Of a stretch of DNA of 64,000 nt, positions 51,492 through 59,015 are shown piece after piece. The DNA is taken from assembly GCF_000383975.1 (NCBI RefSeq), contig NZ_KB913017.1, forward strand, positions 1,185,133 to 1,249,132, in the 5' to 3' direction. The notes beneath the pieces are model-generated. The model worked only from the letters and a program-made list of their open reading frames with translations, was not told the DNA's origin and ran no database searches. Source of the DNA: Natronorubrum tibetense GA33. Lineage in GTDB: Archaea; Halobacteriota; Halobacteria; Halobacteriales; Natrialbaceae. Within the stretch, counting starts at the first letter, position 1. Each line of letters begins with the position of its first letter. Made by a program: the position numbers and the translations under genes.

Positions 51492-51653
51492 TGGTGGCGA
51501 CAGGCCCGGGAACGATAAAGGCGTACCGACACCGGATGCGCGTTCCCGACTCGATGACCGCCGCGACCACGCGCGAGCGAACGCCGGGCCGCGGTCGAGA
51601 CGTGAGGAGGGCAGGCCAAACGAACTTGGCGACGGACGCGGAACATTCACAAA

Positions 51654-52625
51654 ATGAGCGCCGACTCCGATCCGACGTGCGTCGCCATCGCCTGTCAGGG
51701 TGGCGGCAGCCATACCGCGTTTACCGCCGGCGTCCTCGATCGCCTGCTGAGCGATCCCGCCCTCGAGCGCGAGATCGATATCGTCGGCTTCAGCGGGACC
51801 TCCGGCGGTGCGGTCTGTGCGCTGCTCGCGTGGTACGGCCGCGAACACCCCGACCACGAACCGGAGGACCTGCTCGCCGACTACTGGGCCGATCTGGCGG
51901 CCGAGGGGCCGATCGACCGCGCGGCCAACAGCGCGATCCGCTGGAGCAGCCAACTCGGGCGCATGGGCGTTCCGCTTCCCGATGTCAGCCCGTACCACTC
52001 TCCGGCCGCCTACTGGGGCAAGCGCGAGTTTCTGGACCTGCTCGAGCGCCACGTCGACTTCGAGGCGATTCCGCAGCTGCTGGACGGCACCGAGCCGGCC
52101 CTGTTGATCAGTGCGATCGACGTGCTGACGGGCGAGTTCGAGCTGTTCCGCGAGAACGATCTCTCGCCCGAGGCGATTCTGGCATCGGCCGCGATTCCGT
52201 ACGCGTTCAAGGCCGTCGAAGTGGACGGCAGCTACTACTGGGACGGCCTGTTCTCGAAGAACCCGCCGGTCAAGGACTTCGTGACGAATCGCGAAACGCC
52301 GGATCCCGACGAGATCTGGGTCGTCAAGATCAATCCCGAAGCGCGCGACCGCGTCCCGAAGTCGGCCGACGGCATCGCTGACCGACGGAACGAACTGTCC
52401 GGGAACAAGTCGCTCAACGCCGAGATCAACTTCGTCGAGCACGTCAACGACTGGATCGAGGCGGGCTACCTTCCCGAGAAGTTTACCCACACCGAGATCG
52501 AACGGATCCGGTTCGGCCGGTCGGATCTCGGCTGGCGAACGAAACTCGAGCGCAGCCCCGAGTTCGTCGAATCGCTCTACGCCGACGGCGAGGACGCGGC
52601 TGAAGCGTTCCTCGAGCGGCGATGA
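51654..52625 (+). CDS. Patatin-like phospholipase
   Basis: 323 residues. Oxyanion glycines in ACQGGGSHTAFTAGVLDRLL, nucleophile Ser50 in GFSGTSGGAVC and the catalytic Asp197 in YYWDGLFSKNPP. The dyad is complete. It acts as a cytosolic acyl hydrolase; note archaeal lipids are ether-linked, so the substrate is not the usual phospholipid. Divergent from the RCK_C operon, 162 bp between starts. Confidence 0.9.
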   Translation: MSADSDPTCVAIACQGGGSHTAFTAGVLDRLLSDPALEREIDIVGFSGTSGGAVCALLAWYGREHPDHEPEDLLADYWADLAAEGPIDRAANSAIRWSSQLGRMGVPLPDVSPYHSPAAYWGKREFLDLLERHVDFEAIPQLLDGTEPALLISAIDVLTGEFELFRENDLSPEAILASAAIPYAFKAVEVDGSYYWDGLFSKNPPVKDFVTNRETPDPDEIWVVKINPEARDRVPKSADGIADRRNELSGNKSLNAEINFVEHVNDWIEAGYLPEKFTHTEIERIRFGRSDLGWRTKLERSPEFVESLYADGEDAAEAFLERR

Positions 52626-52675
52626 AACCGTCCGAAGACGGAGCCGTTAACTAACGCCGCCGCGCACCGGTGGGT

Positions 52676-53875
52676 ATGGCTGAGGTCCGAGCGTGGCAAG
52701 ATCGGCTGCCCGACAACTGGCGACGGATCCTCTCGACCCGGGCAGCCGTCGCGCTCGCGCTGACCGTCGCGCTGCTCTCGGTCGCGACGGCGATCGTCAA
52801 CATTGGCACCGATGTCGTCTACGGCCCGCTCGCGCCGTATCTCCCCGACGCTGTCCAAGACACGGCCGGCTTCACCGGCGCGCTGACGGGGTTTATGATG
52901 GTCGGCAGCGCGCTCGCGCTGCGTCGCGGACTCCGCGTCGGCTGGTGGGCGACGTTCCTACTCCTCCCGCTAACCGCTGCACAGGGGCTCCTCCAGGCGA
53001 GTGTCTACTCACTGCCGCTAATCGTCCTCTCGCTCGTCGCGATGCCGGTGCTCCTCGTCAGTCGGAAGCGGTTCACGCAGCCGCTCTCGCTCGGAACGAC
53101 CCAGATCGCGGCCGGCTCGGCGCTGCTCGGCGTGCAGCTGTACGGAACCATCGGCGGCTACGCCCTTCGAGATCACTTCGAGGGGATCGACAGCATCCTC
53201 GACGCCTTCTACTTCACGCTGATCACCTCGAGTACGGTCGGTTACGGCGATATCACGCCGGATCAGGACTCGACGGAGGGGCTGCTGTTCACGATGTCCG
53301 TCCTCGTCCTCGGCGTAGCCAGTTTCGGTATCGCCGTCGGGGCGCTGGTTGGACCGGCAATTCAGGCGCGAATCACGAAAACACTCGGAAAGATGACCGA
53401 CTCACAGCTCGAACTCCTCGAGGACCACCTTCTGGTCCTCGGCTACGGCGAACTGACGGAACCGATCGTCGACGAACTCGCGGCCAACGGGCGCGAGTTC
53501 GTCGTCGTGGCGAACAACCGGGACGTGGCACCCGCGCTCTCCGATCGTGGGATTCCGGTGATCACCGCCGACCCGAGCGACAAAGAGCCGCTTCAACGAG
53601 CGAAGATCGAGCGCGCGAACGCGATTCTGGTCGCCACGAACCACGACGCCGAGGACGCGCTCTCGATTCTCACCGCACGGAGCCTCGCACCCGAGACCCG
53701 CATCGTCGCCGCCGCGACCGACCGCGAGAACACCGAAAAGCTCGAGCGCGCCGGTGCGGATACGGTGATCAGTCCCTCGGTGCTGGGGGGCCACCTGCTG
53801 GTTCGGTCGGCGCTGGGTAGCGACGACAGCGAACTGATCGATCGGATCATCGGCGACAACGATAGTAACAACTGA
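52676..53875 (+). CDS. Potassium channel with cytosolic RCK (TrkA_N) domain
   Basis: 399 residues from ATG 52676 (a GTG at 52670 is also open). The first third holds several hydrophobic helices. The pore signature SSTVGYGDITP (about 188-198) is the K+ filter. After the last helix comes an RCK_N domain: LLVLGYGELTEPIVDELAAN (Rossmann), ADPSDKEPLQRAKIERANAI, ATNHDAEDALSILTARSLAP. A TrkA_C domain is not evident, in contrast to the RCK_C operon next to it. Its last codons (GDNDSNN, stop) are encoded by the start of a 76-bp palindromic repeat. Confidence 0.9.
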   Translation: MAEVRAWQDRLPDNWRRILSTRAAVALALTVALLSVATAIVNIGTDVVYGPLAPYLPDAVQDTAGFTGALTGFMMVGSALALRRGLRVGWWATFLLLPLTAAQGLLQASVYSLPLIVLSLVAMPVLLVSRKRFTQPLSLGTTQIAAGSALLGVQLYGTIGGYALRDHFEGIDSILDAFYFTLITSSTVGYGDITPDQDSTEGLLFTMSVLVLGVASFGIAVGALVGPAIQARITKTLGKMTDSQLELLEDHLLVLGYGELTEPIVDELAANGREFVVVANNRDVAPALSDRGIPVITADPSDKEPLQRAKIERANAILVATNHDAEDALSILTARSLAPETRIVAAATDRENTEKLERAGADTVISPSVLGGHLLVRSALGSDDSELIDRIIGDNDSNN

Positions 53876-53940
53876 AACGATGTACACACTGATCGCACGA
53901 CGGCTGTGCGATCAGGTGTGAAGTGACGTTCAGTGGCTAC
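53865..53940. repeat. 76-bp palindromic intergenic repeat, copy 3
   Basis: GTAACAACTGAAACGATGTA to CGTTCAGTGGCTAC. Long arms CACACTGATCGCAC/GTGCGATCAGGTGTG fold around a short GACGGCT centre. The first 11 bases overlap the end of the K+ channel gene and supply its TGA stop. Only 9 of 76 bases differ from copy 2. Confidence 0.8.
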
Positions 53941-54011
53941 TAGAGCTCTCGGAACGAGGCGTCGCGGGCGGAGTTCTCAGAGCGGATTCCCCCACGGACG
54001 TCGCTTCCGGA

Positions 54012-54647
54012 CTACTCCGGTGCGCCCTCGAGAATCTCGACCCCGCTCGAGGCCCCGATTCGTTCGGCGCCGGCCTCGAGCATGGCCATCGCCTCGTCGT
54101 AGCTGCCGACGCCGCCGCTGGCTTTGACCGGTCGGTACTCGCTCATGAGTTCGACATCGACTACTGTGGCCCCTCCATCCGCAAAGCCCGTCGAGGTCTT
54201 GACCATCGACGCGTCGGCCGCGACGGCAGCCTCGCAGGCGCGGCGTTTCTCCTCGGCGGTCAACAACGCCGTCTCGATGATCACCTTGACGGGAATCGGC
54301 ACCGCGGCGACGAGTTCGGCCAGTTCGGCCCTGACGGCGTCGTCGTCGCCAGCTTTCAGCCGACCGATATTGATCACGACGTCGAGTTCGTCCGCACCGG
54401 CTTTCCAGGCGAGAACGCCCTCCCGACGCTTCATGTCGTGATCGTTCTGTCCGTGAGGGAAGCCGATCACCGTCGCGAGCGTGACGTCCGGCGCGTAGTC
54501 TTCGGCCTCCTCGAGGGCGTACGGCGGGATACAGACGTTCATGCCGTGTTCTCTCGCCTCGTCGAGGACGGTTCGGACGTCGGCCATCGTCGTCTCCGGG
54601 CCGAGGACGGTGTGATCGATCATCGGCGCGAGTTCGCTGCGGTTCAT
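54012..54647 (-). CDS. deoC: Deoxyribose-phosphate aldolase
   Basis: 211 residues from ATG 54645-54647 ([20 protein letters not shown]). TIM barrel with [65 protein letters not shown] (active-site Lys region) and [15 protein letters not shown] (Schiff-base Lys). It cleaves deoxyribose 5-phosphate to acetaldehyde and glyceraldehyde 3-phosphate. Divergent from the R15P isomerase gene (72 bp between starts). Confidence 0.94.
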   Translation of the reverse strand: MNRSELAPMIDHTVLGPETTMADVRTVLDEAREHGMNVCIPPYALEEAEDYAPDVTLATVIGFPHGQNDHDMKRREGVLAWKAGADELDVVINIGRLKAGDDDAVRAELAELVAAVPIPVKVIIETALLTAEEKRRACEAAVAADASMVKTSTGFADGGATVVDVELMSEYRPVKASGGVGSYDEAMAMLEAGAERIGASSGVEILEGAPE

Positions 54648-54719
54648 ACGGGGAGACAGTCGCCGGACCATCAAAAACCCGCCCGATCACTTTTGGCCGC
54701 TCGAGTGCAACCAGTTGGC

Positions 54720-55697
54720 ATGAACGACAGTCTGCCTGCCGTCGATCCGGACGTCGCGGCGACCGCCGACGACATCGCCGAGATGGAGATTCGGGGCGCG
54801 GCGACCATCGCGGACGCGGCCGCCGAGGCCCTCGCGAGACAGGCCGAGCGCTCCGAGGCCGCGAGCCCGGAGGTGTTTCGCCGCCAGCTTCGCGCCGCCG
54901 CGAAGACCCTCTACGAGACCCGACCGACCGCGGTGAGCCTCCCGAACGCGCTCCGGTACGTCCTTCGCGGGATGAGCGGCGAGACCGTCTCGGAACTGCG
55001 GGCGTCAACCATCGCTCGCGCCGAAGAGTTTCAGGTGGATCTGTCACAGGCCCAGTCGAAACTCGGCGAAATCGGCTCGAACCGGCTGCGTGACGGCGAC
55101 GTGGTGATGACCCACTGTCACTCGACGGACGCCCTGTCCTGTCTCGAGGCGGCCGTCGAGGACGGCAAGGAGATCGAAGCGATCGTCAAGGAGACCCGCC
55201 CCCGAAAGCAGGGTCACATCACGGCGCGGCAGTTACGCGAGTTGGGGGTACCGGTGACGCTGGTCGTCGACAACGCCGCTCGCCGCTACCTGGACCGGGC
55301 GGATCACGTGCTCGTCGGCGCGGACAGCATCGCCGCCGACGGCAGCGTGATCAACAAGATCGGGACCAGCGGGTTGGCGGTCAACGCCCGCGAGCGCGGC
55401 GTGCCGGTGATGGTCGCCGCCCAGACGATCAAACTGCATCCGGATACGATGACGGGACACACCGTCGAGATCGAGATGCGCGCGGAACGCGAAGTCGTGA
55501 GCGACGAGCAACGGGCCGATATCGCCGGCGAGCGAGCCGACGACGGACTCGTCGTCGAGAACCCCGCCTTCGACGTCACGCCGCCGCGGTACGTCGACGC
55601 AATCGTCACCGAGCGCGGCCAGTTCCCGCCGGAGAGCATCGTCATCCTGATGCGAGAGTTGTTCGGCGAGACGACCGGCGAGCCCTGGGCACCCTGA
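54720..55697 (+). CDS. Ribose-1,5-bisphosphate isomerase (eIF2B-like family)
   Basis: 325 residues from ATG 54720 (MNDSLPAVDPDVAATADDIA). The eIF2B/MTNA-like fold: MEIRGAATIADAAAEALARQ, VMTHCHSTDALSCLEAAVED (the Cys of CHST is the R15P isomerase catalytic residue), ETRPRKQGHITARQLRELGV, VGADSIAADGSVINKIGTSG (Asp). It converts ribose 1,5-bisphosphate to ribulose 1,5-bisphosphate in archaeal AMP/nucleoside degradation. RuBisCO is not in the window. Confidence 0.85.
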   Translation: MNDSLPAVDPDVAATADDIAEMEIRGAATIADAAAEALARQAERSEAASPEVFRRQLRAAAKTLYETRPTAVSLPNALRYVLRGMSGETVSELRASTIARAEEFQVDLSQAQSKLGEIGSNRLRDGDVVMTHCHSTDALSCLEAAVEDGKEIEAIVKETRPRKQGHITARQLRELGVPVTLVVDNAARRYLDRADHVLVGADSIAADGSVINKIGTSGLAVNARERGVPVMVAAQTIKLHPDTMTGHTVEIEMRAEREVVSDEQRADIAGERADDGLVVENPAFDVTPPRYVDAIVTERGQFPPESIVILMRELFGETTGEPWAP

Positions 55698-55823
55698 ACG
55701 ACAGCCGTCAGCGACGAGGATGACGGACGATATCGAGACGCGAGTACTACACTGAAAATGTTTCGTCCGAGCGAATAGTTGACAACCGGAAAGTGTTAGT
55801 CGCTGGTGTGTGCCACTACCCAT

Positions 55824-56645
55824 ATGGTATTACCCGAGGGGTTCGTGCTCCCGCCGTGGTACCTCCTCGTTCCGATTCTCGTGGTACTGGCGGGGGTCAT
55901 CGCACTGCTGTGGGCGCTCGAGCCGCCGGTGACCGACCGGACGGTGCTGGCGTTCGTCCCGTGGATGTTGTTCGGCTCGGCCTTGCACGTCCTTCACCGA
56001 CTCGAGGCGTATCCGGACCAATTCGAAACGCTGTTCGCGACGCCGACCGTCTATCTCGTGACGGCGATCATCGCCGGCGGCAGTTGGATCATCGGGATCT
56101 TCCTCTACGCGGGCGGGTTGCAGTCGACGATCGAGCGGTTCGTCGGCGTCGCCGGAACGGCGTTTTTCGCCGTCTTCACGATGGTCATCCTCAACATCGG
56201 CTGGGAGGAGGGGACGTTCGAACTGTTCTGGCCCGTCATTAGCGTCGTCATCGCCGGAATCGTCACCGCAGTCGCCTGGATCGCGCTCAGCCTCTGGTTC
56301 ACCGACGTCGCCGCGACGACGAGCGCCACCGGCGCGCTTGTCGTCTTCGGACACACCTTAGACGGCGTCTCGACGGCGATCGGCTACGACGTCCTCGGCG
56401 CGGCCGAAGACGTGCCGCTCTCGCGGCTGATCCTCGAGGCCGGCGAGTCGCTGCCAACCGTCGAGTACATCGGCGCCGGCTGGCTGTTCATCCTCGTGAA
56501 GGTCGTCTTGGCGCTGGTAATCGTCGGCCTGTTCAAAGAATGGGTCGAGGAGCAACCACAGCAGGCGCGGACGGTGCTCGCACTGGTCGCCGCGGTCGGA
56601 CTCGGCCCGGGCGTTCACAACGTCTTGCAGTTTATCGTCACCTAG
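55824..56645 (+). CDS. DUF63 family membrane protein
   Basis: 273 residues from ATG 55824 (MVLPEGFVLPPWYLLVPILV). About seven to eight hydrophobic helices; FVPWMLFGSALHVLHRLEAY and LVVFGHTLDGVSTAIGYDVL are typical DUF63 stretches (His, Asp within the membrane). The end GLGPGVHNVLQFIVT is also typical. Function unknown. Confidence 0.85.
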   Translation: MVLPEGFVLPPWYLLVPILVVLAGVIALLWALEPPVTDRTVLAFVPWMLFGSALHVLHRLEAYPDQFETLFATPTVYLVTAIIAGGSWIIGIFLYAGGLQSTIERFVGVAGTAFFAVFTMVILNIGWEEGTFELFWPVISVVIAGIVTAVAWIALSLWFTDVAATTSATGALVVFGHTLDGVSTAIGYDVLGAAEDVPLSRLILEAGESLPTVEYIGAGWLFILVKVVLALVIVGLFKEWVEEQPQQARTVLALVAAVGLGPGVHNVLQFIVT

Positions 56646-56655
56646 ATTTTTTTCA
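56646..56655 (+). terminator. T-tract after the DUF63 gene
   Basis: GATTTTTTTC follows the TAG by 2 bases, a likely U-tract terminator for DUF63. It lies about 30 bases before the PfkB kinase start and may also act as its AT-rich promoter region. Confidence 0.4.
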
Positions 56656-56683
56656 GACGGTACCGTCTTCTCGCTCGTATCGC

Positions 56684-57562
56684 ATGGTTCCCACCGTACT
56701 CACCGCCGGCCACGTCAACTGGGATGTCACGCTCCGCGTCGATCGACTCCCCGAGGCCGACGGTGAGGCGACGATCCGCTCACAGCGCCAGTCCGGCGGC
56801 GGCAGCGCCGCGAACGTCGCCGCCGCACTCGCCGGCCTCGAGGTCGACACGGGCCTGATCGGCAGCGTCGGCGACGACGACAACGGCCTGCTCGCCAGGC
56901 GCGAACTCGAGGACGCGGGCGTCTCGCTCTCGGGGCTGCAGGTCGTCGAGGGAGCCGACACCGCCGTCAAGTACCTGCTGGTCGACGATACGGGCGAGGT
57001 GTCGATCCTCGGCAACGACGGCGTCAACGAGGCCGTCCGGCCGGCCGACCTCGACGCGTCTCGCATCCGATCGGTCGACCACGTCCACCTCACGAGCCAG
57101 CGCCCCGACACGGCCAACGCCATCGCGACCATTGCCTCGGCGGCCGGCGTTACCGTCAGTTTCGATCCCGGCCGCCGGGTCGGCGACCGGGACTACGGCG
57201 AGACGCTCGCGGCGGCCGACGTACTCTTCGTCACCGACCGCGAGGCGACGGCACTCGACGGCGACGCCGACTACCGATCGGCGGACCAAATCCTCGCGAT
57301 CACGTCCGGGGATGACGGCGCGGCGGTTCGAACCCGCGACGGAACCTACACCCACCCCGGGTTCGACGTCGAAGCCACCGACACCGCGGGTGCGGGCGAC
57401 GCGTTCGCGGCCGGCTTCATCGCGTCGCGACTCGAGGGTGGGAGCTTCGACCGAGCGCTCGAGTATGCGAACGCCTGCGGCGCGCTCACCGCGAGTCGGG
57501 ACGGCGCGCGGAGCGCACCGACGGCCGTCGGCGTCGAACGGTTTCTCAATGAACGATCGTGA
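56684..57562 (+). CDS. PfkB-family sugar/nucleoside kinase
   Basis: 292 residues from ATG 56684 (MVPTVLTAGHVNWDVTLRVD). Ribokinase fold: N-terminal GGGSAANVAAALAGLEVDTG (sugar-binding GG), anion hole and catalytic Asp in DTAGAGDAFAAGFIASRL. Its placement between ribose-bisphosphate isomerase and a nucleoside phosphorylase suggests ribose-1-phosphate or nucleoside as substrate, but this is inference. Confidence 0.87.
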   Translation: MVPTVLTAGHVNWDVTLRVDRLPEADGEATIRSQRQSGGGSAANVAAALAGLEVDTGLIGSVGDDDNGLLARRELEDAGVSLSGLQVVEGADTAVKYLLVDDTGEVSILGNDGVNEAVRPADLDASRIRSVDHVHLTSQRPDTANAIATIASAAGVTVSFDPGRRVGDRDYGETLAAADVLFVTDREATALDGDADYRSADQILAITSGDDGAAVRTRDGTYTHPGFDVEATDTAGAGDAFAAGFIASRLEGGSFDRALEYANACGALTASRDGARSAPTAVGVERFLNERS

Positions 57563-57639
57563 CCGACACACATTTGTTGCAGTTCCTTGTAGTCGGCATC
57601 TTCGCAATCCGTCGATTCTCACCCGCCGTTGTCTGACGG

Positions 57640-57651
57640 TAATTATATAGG
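57640..57651 (+). promoter_or_regulatory. TATA box of the HalOD1 gene
   Basis: TAATTATATAGG lies about 55 bases before the ATG at 57703, so a 5' leader of about 25 bases is predicted. This is the best-formed archaeal TATA box in the window. Confidence 0.5.
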
Positions 57652-57702
57652 CGACGCCGTTGGCCACTCGGATAGATAGTCACGGAGACGTGACGGAGAG
57701 AC

Positions 57703-58005
57703 ATGACGGAACGAAGGATCAGCGAGTCCCACGGATGCGAGTTTAAACGCCGCGTCCGGTACGAGCGAGACGCGAACGAATCGCCGAGTATCGCGACTGC
57801 AACGGCGTTGGCGGAGTTCCACGGCGAGGACGTTGCAGCGAGCAGTACTCGACTGTACGACTACATCGATCCGGACGCACTCGATGCCCTCTTCGCGGAG
57901 ACACACAGCGGCACCGCTCGAGCGCCGGGCACCGTCGAGTTCACGGTCGAAAACGTGACCGTGACGGTCGAGACCGACCAGGTGGCGGTGGAGCCGAGCG
58001 ACTGA
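57703..58005 (+). CDS. HalOD1 output domain protein
   Basis: 100 residues. HalOD1 features: SPSIATATALAEFHGEDVAA, LYDYIDPDALDALFAE and the C-terminal strand TVEFTVENVTVTVETDQVAV. This haloarchaeal domain occurs alone or at the end of signal proteins; binding partner unknown. Confidence 0.8.
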   Translation: MTERRISESHGCEFKRRVRYERDANESPSIATATALAEFHGEDVAASSTRLYDYIDPDALDALFAETHSGTARAPGTVEFTVENVTVTVETDQVAVEPSD

Positions 58006-58132
58006 CTGCTGTGCAACGGTTGGTGGACAGTACTCACTGGCGGGTGGGACGGGGGAGATGCAGGTCGCCGGGGCGACGGACTCGGGGCCCGTCCTCGAAC
58101 CTTTTTTCTCGCCGCCACGGAAACGGAGAGGT

Positions 58133-58861
58133 ATGGCAACGCAACCGCACCTGCTGGTAGACGACGGCGATCTGACAGACCGGGTTCTCATTCCGGGCGA
58201 CCCCGGTCGCGTCGACCGGATCGCAAGCCACTGCGACGAGCACGAAACGATCGCCGAGAACCGCGAGTACAAGGTCGTCAACGCAACCTACGAGGGCCAG
58301 GAGCTGACCATTTGCTCGACCGGGATCGGCTGTCCCTCCGCGGCCATCGCCGTCGAAGAGCTCGCGAACGTCGGCGTCGAGAACTTCATCCGCGTCGGCA
58401 CGACCGGCGCGCTCCAGTCGGACATCGAGATCGGCGACATGATCGTTGCGACCGGCGCGGCGAAAAACGAGGGGACCTCGAAACGCTACGAGGCCGTCGA
58501 GTATCCCGCCGTGCCGGACTACGACGTGCTCTCGGCGCTCGTCGATTCGGCTGAGGCGAACGACGAAGAAGTCCACGTCGGCCCCATCGCCTCCGACGAT
58601 GCCTACTACGCAGAGTCCGACGAAGCGGTCGAAGACTGGGAGGCTGCCGGCCTTCTCTCCGTCGAGATGGAAGCCGCCGCCGTCTTCTCGCTGGCCCGCC
58701 GGAAGGGCCTGCGCGCCGGCGCGATCTGTACCGTCGATGGCAACCTCGTCGAGGGCACCCAGAAGGGCACCGACACCGAGGACGACGAACTCCCGGACAA
58801 AGCGAAGAACAACGTCGGCCGCGCGATCGATATCGCGCTCGAGGCCACGACCCAGCTATAA
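58133..58861 (+). CDS. Nucleoside phosphorylase (uridine/guanosine type)
   Basis: 242 residues from ATG 58133 (MATQPHLLVDDGDLTDRVLI). PNP/UDP family: IPGDPGRVDRIASHCDEHET, CSTGIGCPSAAIAVEELANV, RVGTTGALQSDIEIGDMIVA, VEMEAAAVFSLARRKGLRAG (Met-Glu nucleoside pocket). It splits a nucleoside with phosphate to base and ribose 1-phosphate, feeding the kinase and isomerase nearby. Confidence 0.92.
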   Translation: MATQPHLLVDDGDLTDRVLIPGDPGRVDRIASHCDEHETIAENREYKVVNATYEGQELTICSTGIGCPSAAIAVEELANVGVENFIRVGTTGALQSDIEIGDMIVATGAAKNEGTSKRYEAVEYPAVPDYDVLSALVDSAEANDEEVHVGPIASDDAYYAESDEAVEDWEAAGLLSVEMEAAAVFSLARRKGLRAGAICTVDGNLVEGTQKGTDTEDDELPDKAKNNVGRAIDIALEATTQL

Positions 58862-58968
58862 CGGTCGCTCGTCTCCGATTCGGACACTCGATTTTCGTCA
58901 AAACTCCCGCCCGATAGCGGACGCTCGCTTCCACGGGACTCGAAAACGGGACTGAGCCATACGGTCTG

Positions 58969-59015
58969 CTGTAAGTCAGTTCCGGTGCAACCGCGACCGT
59001 CCTGCGGTTGTACCT
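58969..59015. repeat. Hairpin repeat family B, copy 2 left part (split by the IS)
   Basis: Begins CTGTAAGTCAGTTTCCGGTG and ends GCGGTTGTACC. It matches the intact copy at 30137-30198. The remaining 14 bases GTAAATCGTTACAG lie at 60494-60507 on the far side of the IS. Together they make about 61-62 bp, the length of the intact copy. Confidence 0.75.

Noticed and set aside
48916-51570. 884-residue open frame on the minus strand
   Set aside because: Only the part from 50232 down is a membrane protein with sensible composition; the upstream part is Arg-rich antisense-like reading over the preceding gene.
10042-53940. 76-bp repeats considered as CRISPR or tRNA-like elements
   Set aside because: Copies are tens of kb apart, single and palindromic, with no tRNA fold and no cas genes.
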